Assembly: GCA_014155875.1 (NCBI GenBank)
Contig: JACEFZ010001410.1
Coordinates: 1 to 64,000 of the forward strand
Length of the DNA stretch: 64,000 nt
Direction: 5' to 3'
Origin: Cepaea nemoralis
Taxonomy: Eukaryota; Mollusca; Gastropoda; Stylommatophora; Helicidae
The notes under the pieces are model-generated. The model was not told the origin of the DNA, did not search any database, and was given only the letters and a program-made list of their open reading frames with translations. The position numbers and the translations under genes are program-made. Of this stretch, positions 54,702-64,000 are shown piece after piece (the first letter of the stretch is position 1; every line of letters begins with the position of its first letter).

Positions 54702-55394
54702 AAAGTCCTCATCATGCGTGTAAACACACTGGGTGCATTGCTGAGTCCAAAGGGCATGACCTTGAATTCGTAGTGTCCACTATTTGTACTGAAAGCCAAC
54801 AGTGGTCGAATCTCCGGTTTGACTGGTATCTGATAGTAACCCCGACTCAGATCCACCTTTGAAAAGTACCGAGCCTTATGGAGCCTAGCGAATAACTGAG
54901 TTGGATTCGGCAAAGGTTCCACCTGAAATTGTATATGACTGTTCAGAAGTCGGTAATCTATACACAACCGGTGTTCTCCACTTGGTTTGCGTAACAAAAC
55001 TACCCCCGCATTGTATGGGGATGTGGATGGTGCAATCACGTCATCCTCCAGAAGTTTCTGTATTTCCTCCTCCAGGGCCTTTTCTTTAGAGAATAGGCAC
55101 CGGGTAAACCTTTTGGCGAACAGGCTCCTGTGTGGTCAAGGTCATCTCGAACTCAACCAACCGCGTTCGTCCTGGTTTATCAGTCAGTATCTCCTTATGA
55201 GACTTGAGAACCTGGGTTATCTTTTCCCTCTCCTGAGAGGTCAGATCAGGGTTCACTTGCACATCCCTATAGGTTTCCTGGTGTACCAAAGGATATTCCC
55301 TGCCCTCGCTGGTTCCCACTTCCGTCTCCACTGCAACTGCCATTGCCATGAGGTGAGTTGCCTTGTCTCCGGGTCTCTCTTCGTATTTCCGCAA
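54702..55394 (-). pseudogene. Gypsy RT N-part, following the integrase end
   Basis: On minus, 55,394-55,086 begins with the end of the integrase tail (R-K-Y-E-E-R-P) and the linker into RT (P-G-R-T, then R-Q-K-V-Y-P-V-P). After a frame change near 55,080, 55,039-54,702 carries S-P-Y-N-A-G-V-V-L-L-R-K-P-S-G, C-I-D-Y-R-L-L-N, the first catalytic Asp in F-S-K-V-D-L-S-R-G-Y, and K-V-M-P-F-G-L-S-N-A-P-S-V-F. The TIR element then interrupts. Together with the upstream integrase this shows integrase and RT are adjacent in that order. Confidence 0.88.
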
Positions 55395-55490
55395 GAGATT
55401 GATATGGAAAATCTTACTACTTTCCCCGGATCCGGATCTGATAGTTGGTTCTGGATATCACCCTTTCCACGGGAAATGGTCCTTGCCAAC

Positions 55491-56600
55491 CTATCTCCAG
55501 TTTGTTGTTTCCCGTTGGAGTAGCAACAAGACTTTGTCTCCCACCTCTAGAGATCTTTCTTTAGACCTACGGTTGTAGTAAGCCGCATGTCTTTTCCTGG
55601 CCTTTTTCAAGTTTTGATTTGCCAGAGTCCATCCCTTGTGGAGTTTTTCTTTCAGTTCCTCCACGTATTTATAGGATGAGATCACTTCTTCTGACGTCCC
55701 CTCTTCAGTCCAACTCCACAACATGGCTTCCAACGGTCCTTTGATTGGACGACCAAACAGCAACGTAGCGGGCGGAAGTCCTGTTGAGGCATGAGGAACT
55801 TCCCGATAGGCAAAGAGTGCTGCTGGGATATATTCATCCCACCTATCAGGTTTTTCCTGCGCTAGTTTCCTGAGCATTGTCATCAACGTGCCGTTGAAGC
55901 GATCTACTTGTCCATTGGCTTGAGGGTGGTAAGGGCTGGTATGTATGTGGTTAGAGTGAAACACCCTAAATACCTCCTCCATGAGTTTTCCACAAAACTG
56001 AGACCCATTGTCCGTCAGAATTTGATCCGGAAAGCCTAATCTGGTAAAGGCCTCCATCAGTGCGTCCGCCACTCTTTTCGAGTCAATCGTGGTCAACGGT
56101 ATGGCCTCACCCCACATTGTACAGCAATCCACCATTGTGAGTATATACATGTTCCTCTTCCTAGTCCTGGGAAGTGGACCCACGATATCGATGGCTACCC
56201 TCTCGAAAGGAGAGTTCATGATGGGCATCTCACCCAACACCACCGGTGCTGTCCAGTGTTTCGGTGCCACCCTCTGGCACTCAGGGCATGACTTCACATA
56301 CCGACGCACATCCTCTGTCATTCCCGGCCAATAGTAGTGGCAGGAAATCCGCTGCATGGTGGCGGCCATACCCATGTGTCCACTAAAGGAGATGGTATGC
56401 CCCATATGAAGAATCTGGGACCGGTGAGCTTTCGGGACGACCAACTGACCGTATAGGTTGTCTCCCCTTCCTGCTCTCCTGTAGAGTATCCTATTCTTCA
56501 TGTAGTACTGCCCCCGTCCTGGTGGATCAGCACTTTTCTGCAGCTTTCTGTAGCAAGGACGTAAAGTATCATCCTCACTCTGGGACAGTTCGTAGCTCCC
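55491..56600 (-). pseudogene. Gypsy integrase
   Basis: Open from about 56,600, with an ATG at 56,501; end at TAG 55,491. Zinc-binding H-x3-H-type region (H-M-G-H...H-M-G-M...C-x2-C: S-C-P-E-C-Q). Catalytic core: A-I-D-I-V-G-P (first Asp, near 56,190), L-T-D-N-G-S-Q-F (second Asp, near 56,015) and N-G-Q-V-D-R-F-N, where the expected catalytic Glu is Asp (codon 55,902-55,904). The C-terminal N-R-R-S-K-E-R-S-L-E-V-G-D-K-V-L-L-L is the GPY/F-type region. A one-base loss near 55,515 shifts the frame; the matching continuation (H-I-N-L-L-R-K-Y) is in the next frame, leading into RT. Confidence 0.88.
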
Positions 56601-57725
56601 CCGGCATTGGGTTAGTCACAATTGCGTCTGTCTCTTCCGTTTTCGTCTGAGAGCGAGTCTGCATTGCTCCCATATGGATTGGCTCCCTGGGCATTCCCAG
56701 AAAGACATACCGGCAACCTAGGATTACTGGAAAAATGGGATCGGTCAATACAGCAGCCTTGATGGTGCCGGTGACATACCTTGACCGAATCTCCACATTA
56801 GCAATGGGCAACTTCATGACTACAGCACTCTTCTGTGCAGGCTGTATCTCCATGGTTTCACCTGTGAATTGTTCTGGATGTACCAGATCCGCAGAAATCA
56901 CGGCCTCCCCGTCCAGTCCTGTGTCGTATAAACACTCCACTTGACGACCGTTAACCTCTACCAATTCCACTACAGGTGGTTTTTCCTGGTCTGGAGTCTC
57001 TTCCTCGGCCTCGACCTGTTCGGTGGGCTCCACCTTAGGTTTCCCGGGGCACACGACGATTTTAGAGTCTCCTGACTTTCCCCTGCAGTCAATAGCATTG
57101 TGCGTGTCTGACTTGCATTGGTTGCACCATTTCCCTGTCCTAGATTTTCTATTGCCGGACTTGAGTGAGCTCTCCTGGTGGCGAGCTTCCTTGTTGACCT
57201 TGGCATTTTCCGTGACAACCTCCTTGGAAGTCACTTGACATGCTGCGAAGTGAGGGTTCTTAGCCTTCGATTTGCAGTCCCTCGTATTGTGAGAGGGTGA
57301 CTTACAAATTGAACACCACTTCTCCGACCACGGTCGTTTTGGTGTAGAGCTTGAAGTGCTCTTGCTTCCCTCCTTCTTCTTCTCTGAACTATCCTCTGAT
57401 ATTTGCACATAAGGTTCCCACTTTTTGGTTCCTGAGGTTTTGGCTTTCTTCTTGTCATGTTTCTCCTGACTTTTGGAGTTGGTGGAAAGGTTTTCCCCTG
57501 CCTCCCCATGTACCTCGACGAACCGTTCTGCTAATTTTGTCACGAGGTCAATACGTTCCGCTCCTTGTTCTCCCAGGAACGTCCTGAGAGGTTTAGACAT
57601 TTGCTTCTTCAACTGGTCGACCACCATGAGCTCTTCCAGACTCTCATAGTCATGTGCGAACCCAGCCAAATCCATCCACTTATGGAGATACGATTTTAGA
57701 CGCAAACTGTAGGCGGCAAACAACT
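56575..57725 (-). pseudogene. Gypsy gag C-part and protease
   Basis: Contains a capsid-like segment (H-K-W-M-D-L-A-G), then two CCHC zinc knuckles, C-S-I-C-K-S-P-S-H-N-T-R-D-C near 57,300 and C-N-Q-C-K-S-D-T-H-N-A-I-D-C near 57,110. These are separated by a K/E/S-rich linker. The aspartic protease has catalytic D-T-G near 56,920 and a following I-L-G-C-R-Y-V-F. It ends at TGA 56,575; the integrase frame starts at once in another phase, so a frameshift (programmed or mutational) is needed to read pol. Confidence 0.85.
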
Positions 57726-58423
57726 TCCCCGGTTCTCGTTTCGCTGCTCGAAATTTTTTTCCGGTAGGTATGTGACGTAACCTCGAATCGTTTCAGCAGA
57801 GCCGTCTTTAATTCGTCGTAATTGTTCTCATGTCCTGGGGGCAGGCGAGAATAAACCTCGTATCCGGTCCCGCGTAATCCCTGGGATAGCTTGAGATTCC
57901 ATTTGTTACGCTCCAGACCCATAGCAACTGACATAGCCTCGAAGCGTCGAAGGTACTGGTCAATCTTCTCTTTGTCCTCCTCGTAGACCGCTAAAGGAAA
58001 CTTCATAGCATGGTACCCATGTCCACCTACTGGTGTTGAGCCTGGGATGGAGGAACCTCCAACTGCTCCCTCAGTTTCTCCATTAGATCGACTCTTCAAC
58101 TCGAGTTCCCTCATCTGGTACTCGTGCTCCCTTTTCTGAGCCTCCTGCTCCGCTTCCCGTTTCCTAGCAGTTTCCTCAACTTCAAGTTTCCTAGCTGCTT
58201 GCTGAGCTTCCAATTTCTTAGCAGCTTGCTCTGCTTCCAATTTCCTAGCTTCTTGTTCCAACTCCATCCTTCTCAATTCCAACTCGGCCTTTCGATCTTC
58301 CCTTTCTGCTTGACGATACTCTCTCTCCACTTCCTGTATGTAATCCGTTAGAGCAGACCCCGACAATCCCATGTCTTCCCCCTTTGCCCTTAATTCTAAC
58401 GTGGTTAGTTTCGGAGTGGCCAT
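57680..58423 (-). pseudogene. Gypsy gag N-part with coiled coil
   Basis: Starts at ATG 58,423 (M-A-T-P-K-L-T-T-L-E). Residues ~30-125 are a long charged coiled coil rich in E-A-E-Q-A-A-K-K-L heptads, then a G-S linker, then capsid-like K-I-D-Q-Y-L-R-R-F-E and R-L-P-P-G-H. A run of seven A (minus) near 57,755-57,765 marks a frameshift: the homologous capsid sequence goes on in the 57,725-56,575 frame. It is a one-base change in a homopolymer, or an assembly error. Confidence 0.85.
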
Positions 58424-58669
58424 TACAGAGAGGTAAGCTAGCAGGTCGAGTACAATATAACTGCAAATTACTATACAGATATATGACCAAGTACTATAAA
58501 TCTAGATATTACCACACACAGCACATTCACTCAGTGACAAGAGTAGAATCAGGACCACAGACCTATGCAGACGTGTGAAGTGTGAACAGGTAAGATATTA
58601 GTCCTAACCCCTATCCACATTCACTCTAGCTGGATTCTCCAATATGATATCTCCCTCTTATAACTAAGG

Positions 58670-58854
58670 ATCCCGTGTCAAAAGACCCCGTTGTCAGAAG
58701 ATCTCACTGTCAAAGGTTCCTGCTTGCAGGAGATCTCGCTGTCCAAGGATCACGTTTACGAGAGATCCCGCTGTCCAAAGATCCCGTTATCGAGAGATCC
58801 CGCTGTCCAAAGATCCCGTTTACGAGAGATCCCGCTGTCCAAAGATCCCGTTTT
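58670..58854 (+). repeat. 32-bp repeat array just after the PBS
   Basis: Units of 32 bp based on agatcccgctgtccaaagat then cccgtttacgag, with four to five recognisable copies; the last unit runs into the primer-binding site. Part of the Gypsy 5' leader (minus). Confidence 0.85.
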
Positions 58855-58864
58855 CGAGCCCCCA
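58855..58864 (-). other. Primer-binding site, tRNA-Pro-like
   Basis: On minus, four bases (TTAT) after the 5' LTR end comes TGGGGGCTCG. This equals the complement of the 3' end of tRNA-Pro (…CGAGCCCCCA) over 10 nt. The match then breaks (AAAA, then CGGGAT). Confidence 0.65.
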
Positions 58865-58868
58865 ATAA

Positions 58869-60931
58869 TGTCGTGTCCTCCTTTAAAGTGTCGTCCCTGG
58901 AGTGAGGAGAGTCGACACCCACATTATAATATTTTTTTCCCTTATCAATATCCTGGAGAATCCACCAGCTTCCGTCCAACACACTCCATCAGCCCATGGA
59001 CACCTTTTCCTATCACTCTCTCACTGTCGTACTATGCCCCCTCTCATACCTCCCTAGCGCAACATACTCAACAACTCTTGCTTCTAAAAATTAACAAAGA
59101 TTAATTTATTAAAAGAAAAGTGTAACGTATATGAGACGTGTATGCGAAGAAATTGTGTGTCGTGTATTATAACATAAATGTATATGTCAGCCTTCAAAGT
59201 TCAGGATCATAGGGCACACATCATGGCAAGGATTACACGACATCACACGAGTCAGTACAATAGACCTCACCGAAGTCGTATCCTTCTCTCCAGACATGTC
59301 CTCCTCCAGGAGCTCTGATGACCATGAGATCTGAATCCCATGTAAATATATAATCCGTGGAAAATACTATTATTGTTCCTAACACCACGGTTCCTATTAG
59401 TTTATAGAAATCTAAGATCTCATAATTCCTGCACAGAGAAAAATAATGGAACACTGTCTCATAACATATCGTTTTCTTCTTGCGAAATGTTCTGTATTTT
59501 CACTCTTAAACAGTCAATGTATCTTATGCAAAAATGGCTTGCTTTATTCACTAGATATAGTCTGAAAGTTCTGATTTCCTTGATACGTGGAACAACTACA
59601 CTTCAATGTTTGGTTTCATCTAATGTGACCATCAGTTCCTACTGATCTAGTTCACATGGGCTGAACATCCATCACTTCAGGTGTGTTAACGATTGGTATG
59701 CACTCATGTAGGATACTTATACCATTCAGCTCCACTGAGCAATGTGTATCAGCTTCTTCCGTTGCGAAAGTTGCTGGCCCATCTCTCTACATCATAATTT
59801 ATCCGGGATCGGATGTTACATTGGGTCCGGGTTCTTCATTCCAACCAGAGGAAACCTGTAAAATAAATCATACAACTGGTGATAGCCTCCCCGTCACTGA
59901 TCTCTATTAGATGATCGTGAGCCTTTCGGCCTCGCTCAGAAAATACAGTGATCCTACTCTGTCAGGGACAGATGACTCAACCCATTGGTTATCATCAGGC
60001 CAAGACAAGAAAAAAAATCAACAAACAGAATGCGGAACCCCGCCCACCAGGGACACCTACTGGAATATCCCAATTATCCCTCATCACTCAATTCTCAACT
60101 AGTAAAGCTTATCAACACTTCACTAATCTATTTTCAACTAACAGAGCCAAGTATCACTTCCCTACTCTAGCTAGTTTTCCACTACCAGTGCTAATCATCA
60201 CACTTTAGTTTTAACAAGGCTACAGCCTATATTAATTAGAACTAATTATAATAGGTTCTACCTTAGGCAAAACCGCCTCATTCCGGGATGGCTACTACAC
60301 TTTGCCATAACGACACATGCTAGTTAATATTAAATTAATCTAACACTGTAGAGCTCTCCCACAAACACGTCCATCATAATCCACGGTTTTGGTCAACACT
60401 GATGGTCCCCAAATCAGGTTTATGGCAAAACCCTAAAATTGGTCACGTGACGGTATTGATGTCCTGCAGGTGTTATTTGGGCATATCATCCATTGTCAAG
60501 AATCCATTTTCCCTGGCTTAGTCACTGTCAGAGTTGTCATCACTTGTTTTGACTCCCACAACAAACTAACGAGTTACCGTATGATCCCAACAACAGTTTC
60601 CCCAACAAGCTGCCAATCTTCTTGCTGTCCGGAAACTATAAATTGACAGACGGACTGTTTTCTTCCGAGCTGAGTACTTCCGCTTTCAATCCAACCTGTT
60701 TATGAACTGTCAAAGCGATGTATGGACTCATCTGACTCACTTCCCAATGTTCCCATTTCTGTTGACCAGATATAAACACGTGCAGCTGTAACTATTTACC
60801 GTCGTGGGGATTTAGACATCCAATTTGTTTTTACTGTTAGTTAAAATAGTTGTCGCTTTGTAGATAGTCCGTTTAATCAGAAAGCCTCTATAATAATCAA
60901 CTGGTTAAACGCAAGGTTTTATTTTGTGACA
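58869..60931 (-). repeat. 5' LTR of the Gypsy element
   Basis: 2,063 bp, TG...CA ends. Nearly identical to 51,075-53,139. A promoter would lie here; I cannot pick out a TATA box with confidence. Confidence 0.93.
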
Positions 60932-60944
60932 GGTAGTCAGAGCT

Positions 60945-61830
60945 GTTCCTAGCACGAGAGACATTCGGACGAGACATTTCACTCGGACGTAAATGCGTAG
61001 TGTCAATTTTTAGTTTTCCACTCGTAGGACGGCACTTCCGAATTCAGCGGGCATTTTTTAATGAGGTTAGCCTTCCTCGGGTTTCGAGGCACGTTAGACT
61101 TATTGTTGTGATGTCGCCCACATCTCAGCTGGTCAAGATAGAACGATCATCGACATCACGGTAAACCCTCAAGGGAAGGCAGGGGCAGACTATGGGCTCG
61201 GCGTTCCCTGCTATCCAAGGAGGCTTCCATGATTGCAGAGCCGGCACATATTGCTCCGAGACTGGGCACACCCAAGGAGTTGCGACTTCCTGCTCATGGC
61301 TGCTTTAGTTCCTGACTTCCATGTGTTGGGCATCTCGCTTGCCACTGGTCGCTCAAGCACACACCAGGAACGGTCAGACTGCGGACGACATCCACTCGGT
61401 AAGCTTTTGCTTTTGACTTCGGACCACGCAATGGATTCGCTAGCCGTGCGTTCCATTTCGTGTTATTGAGTCATTTTTTTCACTTTTGTCCACACTCTAT
61501 GAGTTAGATGCAGACAGTTTTCGTAACCATTTCATTAGACTGGGACACTTTCTGCATTTTAGTACTCGCTCACGAGGTAGGCTACATGTGCTGCCGGCTC
61601 AGCACCTTACCTCCGTGCAGCAGTGAACGAGAAACGGCCAGGATCTCTCATCCGGGAATCCCTCATATCCCCCAGCTGAGAGCCTTCGAACAAGTATCAG
61701 AACTGGGCATGTAGCGTGCTCAGTATCCCACCTCTATTTTTCGGTAGGTGGGTATCGGCCCGGCTCTCACATCCGAGGGTTTGTGGCTTAGAGGCGTTCA
61801 GCCTAAACCCTCGACAGAGAGCCTTAGAGT
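60945..61830 (-). mobile_element. LINE B 3' end with 28S-like module
   Basis: 60,990-61,470 on plus: gttagccttcctcgggttt, cccacatctcagctggtcaa, ggcttccatgattgcagagc, gttgcgacttcctgctcatg - a LINE B copy on minus, without a long GAA tail. 61,560-61,830 is the third copy of the 28S-3'-like module (on minus: ggctctcagctgggggatat and ggctgaacgcctctaagcc). So the same pair, rRNA-like module and LINE B 3' sequence, is present at both ends of the window. Confidence 0.7.
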
Positions 61831-62216
61831 ATGTGTCCGGACCAAGAACTTCTGCCTTCGTGCGCCTGATTTAAACTTTTGACAGATATCCTCAGTCTAC
61901 CTGCAGAGCAGCAGGTTGTGTCTCTCTTAGTCTGGCCCCTATCCCATAAGCTGTCCGATATGTAGTTTTCATCCATCAGCAAGCACATGGGGTCGATGGG
62001 ACACGCAAGCTCCCCCACCACGGCAAAGTGGAGATACATCGGGGGAGTTGTGAGATTCTGATACGTGCACAGTATGACTGATGTAACTATCTTTTTGCTA
62101 ACATCGCCTTCTTTGATAACTTGTTTTAGTAAATAAACATGTTGGTTGTCTTTGTTTGTGTGTGTGCATTACAAGCCATTCACTCATGATTAACTTAGTG
62201 TTTGCTGTTGTTGATG

Positions 62217-62440
62217 TCTTGGCAAAATTACGATCAGTAGTTTGCCATTGCTTTCTGAACGACCGGCACTATTATCGTAGCGTAAAAAAACCATCGCAAC
62301 GCGGTCTGTTGCCAAATCGCGTGCCGCTGTTTTTTTTTAACGTGGGTATACGGGATTACGAACCGCGTCAGGAATACCTTCGTCACGGAGACGGTGCAAG
62401 TATTGTACAGAATGAGTATGCGCCGTGAAAAAACATTTAG
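62217..62440 (-). repeat. LINE E tail, minus
   Basis: On plus: ccattgctttctgaacgacc, gcggtctgttgcc, then gtgggtatacgggattacga, the complement of 48,700-48,720. A T-run near 62,330. Confidence 0.7.
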
Positions 62441-62458
62441 TGACACTGTCGTAGAGCA

Positions 62459-63042
62459 TTCAGAATGTCAGCCTGGTTCATGGCGCGCCCGCCCTCCACA
62501 TTAGTCTTACCTGCGAACTTGTCAGCCCGCTCATTCCCTTGTACTCCCACATGCCCTGACACGAAGATGAAACTAATATGTGTCAGCCGAGACCGCTTCA
62601 TAGACAGCAACCACTATCTTCGGATGCACCCCGTCTCTATCCTCTTGAGCATGCTCATTTAGTCGCTAAGGAAACATGCCCTATTGAATGTCTGTGTCTC
62701 GAGCCATGTTATTGCTTTACTTAATGCCATGACTTCCATAGTCAGGCAACTTGTGGTCTCAACAAAAGCACCAGAGTCCCCCTTCATAATTCTCCATCCA
62801 GCCCGCGCCGTAAAGGCCCATGAGCTTCTCACATGTCGGACGACCGACCCATCTGTGTAAATGACAGCATCACCGTCTAACGAATTCTCGAAAATCAACG
62901 CCTGTACTTCCGCCTCCACAGCAGCTGGATTTTCTTGTCTGCATTTTCTGTCTAGATGGATGCAAACTGAAAAGGACGTACAGAAATCTGTTGGCACTTG
63001 TACCCACTCCTCGCCAGGTTCTAAGTCCTCCAGTGAATACAC
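62459..63042 (-). pseudogene. LINE G RNase H
   Basis: First Asp in V-I-Y-T-D-G-S-V, Glu in M-E-V-M-A-L, second Asp in F-L-S-D followed by a TAA nonsense codon at 62,659-62,661. Homologous sequence continues in frame (M-S-M-L-K-R-I-E-T) and the last motif G-H-V-G-V-Q-G-N-E-R-A-D is at about 62,520-62,555. Confidence 0.8.
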
Positions 63043-63094
63043 CTGATGAAGAATGTCTTCGGCTTGACCCTTCCTCTTTTTAACCTGCTGCCCT

Positions 63095-63520
63095 TCACCT
63101 TCCTAATTTCACTATGCAGTGGATGTTGTGTGTGTGCGTTAACTCTGAGGTAGGCACGTGTTCTGCAAATTTGCATTCTGTCTTCAATGGTTGGAAAATC
63201 AAGAAGGTAGCACATCGCCGTGCATGCTGTATCTCTTGTACATCCAAGAATAATGCGCATAGCTTCGTTTTGAATCCTTTCCATCCTTCTATCTGCTTAC
63301 GGCTGAGAGTCAGGATCTCAAACGCATACTCAAATACAGACATGACCAGCCATTCGTATAAGAGGCATAGATGGCGCTGCTCACAGTTTGCTGCCGCCAT
63401 CATCCGCATCGCAGCCAAACCCCGCTTGACCTGTGTTATCACCTGGTCTGCGTGCTCATTATAAGCAAGGCTTCGATCAAAACGTATCCTGGAGTAATTC
63501 ATTGCCTGCGAACTTTCCAC
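63095..63520 (-). pseudogene. LINE G post-RT region
   Basis: Y-N-E-H-A-D-Q-V-I-T-Q-V-K-R-G-L-A-A-M-R-M-M and L-Y-E-W-L-V-M-S-V-F-E-Y-A are the usual connection between RT and RNase H in Jockey/I-type LINEs. The frame breaks near 63,150. Confidence 0.75.
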
Positions 63521-63535
63521 AGTCTCTAACAGAGA

Positions 63536-64000
63536 TTAACAGTTGGTGTTGGAGTGTTGGCAAAAATGATTATTCAAAGAGAACAGTGTTACTGTTGCCT
63601 TTGTTGGGTTGACCATTGCCCCAGCTTCAGCACACCTAATACTTATGCGATTGAGTTCGGTTTGCAGATCGACCGCAACCTGATCTCTATCCTTACCCTG
63701 ACGATAAACTAAAACATCGTCGGCATATGACAATGTCTTCCCCGGTCCAGTGATCTGCTCGCTGGTGATTCTCACAGTGTAGGCGTTGAACAGCACCGGA
63801 GATAATGGTGATCCCTGTGGTAGACCAGGATATACTGTTTTTGGTTCCGAAGTCCAGCTGCCACATCTAAAAACTACTTTCCGTTGGAAGAGGGCTGCAG
63901 CGATCCAACTAAGGAGGAACGGGCTTATTTTGAGATCAAGAAGCTGAAGCATTAAAACACCCAATGGTACTCTGTAACCACTCCTCCTTGATGTTAGCAC
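63536..64000 (-). pseudogene. LINE G reverse transcriptase (partial)
   Basis: Contains P-G-L-P-Q-G-S-P-L-S-P-V-L-F-N and the catalytic S-Y-A-D-D-V-L-V-Y (near 63,720), then E-A-G-A-M-V-N-P-T-K, an RT thumb-like segment. The frame stops at 63,538. The next region follows in another frame. Confidence 0.85.

Larger units (their letters stand above)
51075..60931 (-). mobile_element. Gypsy LTR retrotransposon, Gmr1-like order (gag-PR-IN-RT-RH)
   Basis: 9,857 bp, bounded by TG...CA LTRs and a 5-bp target duplication ggtag (51,070-51,074 and 60,932-60,936). Minus order: 5' LTR 60,931-58,869, PBS, gag, protease, integrase, RT, RNase H, polypurine tract, 3' LTR 53,139-51,075. Integrase lies before RT, which in the Ty3/Gypsy superfamily is known from Gmr1-type elements. 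All coding parts carry frameshifts or stops and a TIR element interrupts RT, so this copy is inactive, yet the LTRs differ at only about a dozen sites by eye. Confidence 0.9.
62455..64000 (-). mobile_element. LINE G (RT + RNase H), cut by the window edge
   Basis: Non-LTR element on minus. RT is at 64,000-63,536, a linker region at 63,520-63,095 and RNase H at 63,042-62,459. The upstream part is outside the window. Distinct from LINE I in sequence. Confidence 0.85.

Noticed and set aside
53407..55578. Plus-strand reading frames within the Gypsy element (such as 54,987-55,523)
   Set aside because: Antisense to integrase and RT on minus; no domains.

Overview
This is eukaryotic, almost certainly metazoan, DNA: about 64 kb of AT-rich sequence packed with nested retrotransposons, tRNA-derived SINEs, minisatellites and long microsatellites, with only one convincing host protein gene. 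Nothing looks prokaryotic. The mix of endonuclease/reverse-transcriptase LINEs ending in GAA repeats, tRNA-headed SINEs with a shared core, and a Gypsy element with 2-kb LTRs fits an invertebrate, plausibly a gastropod or other mollusc. The species cannot be read from the sequence.

Layout. 1-2,030: LINE remnant, a diverged 18S rRNA fragment, 28S-3'-end-like modules, a LINE 3' end with a GAA-type tail, and a SINE core. 2,030-12,150: AT-rich repeats dominated by one large inverted-repeat structure (arms about 5,668-8,285 and 10,158-11,862) carrying a 163-bp tandem repeat, plus tRNA-derived SINEs. 12,304-16,083: degraded copy of LINE A. 16,081-23,020: non-autonomous repeats, foldback elements, and LINE C interrupted by a LINE B insertion with a visible target duplication. 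24,383-27,016: an ankyrin-repeat gene with a SOCS-box-like segment and a cysteine-rich C-terminus, whose coding sequence lies in one exon behind a good splice acceptor. 27,596-31,600: LINE I (minus; endonuclease, RT and RNase H). 32,000-38,800: minisatellites, a 1.3-kb almost G-free tract, and non-autonomous repeats. 38,843-42,813: full-length LINE A with 14-bp target duplications and a nearly intact ORF. 43,700-51,070: LINE fragments, SINE, a tRNA-Arg(CCT) gene, a 46-bp minisatellite, hAT-like remnants, and a 240-bp TTC array. 51,075-60,931: a complete but disabled LTR retrotransposon (minus) whose pol order is integrase then RT then RNase H, the Copia-like order known for Gmr1-type Gypsy elements, with a TIR element inserted in its RT. 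60,945-64,000: LINE B and E ends and LINE G with RNase H, cut by the window edge.

How it works together. The window records layered transposition: SINE into LINE tail, LINE B into LINE C, a TIR element into Gypsy, Gypsy into repeat DNA. Several LINEs of different types, and rRNA-containing chimeras, end in the same GAA-rich tail. LINE letters (A-I) are local names used only here.
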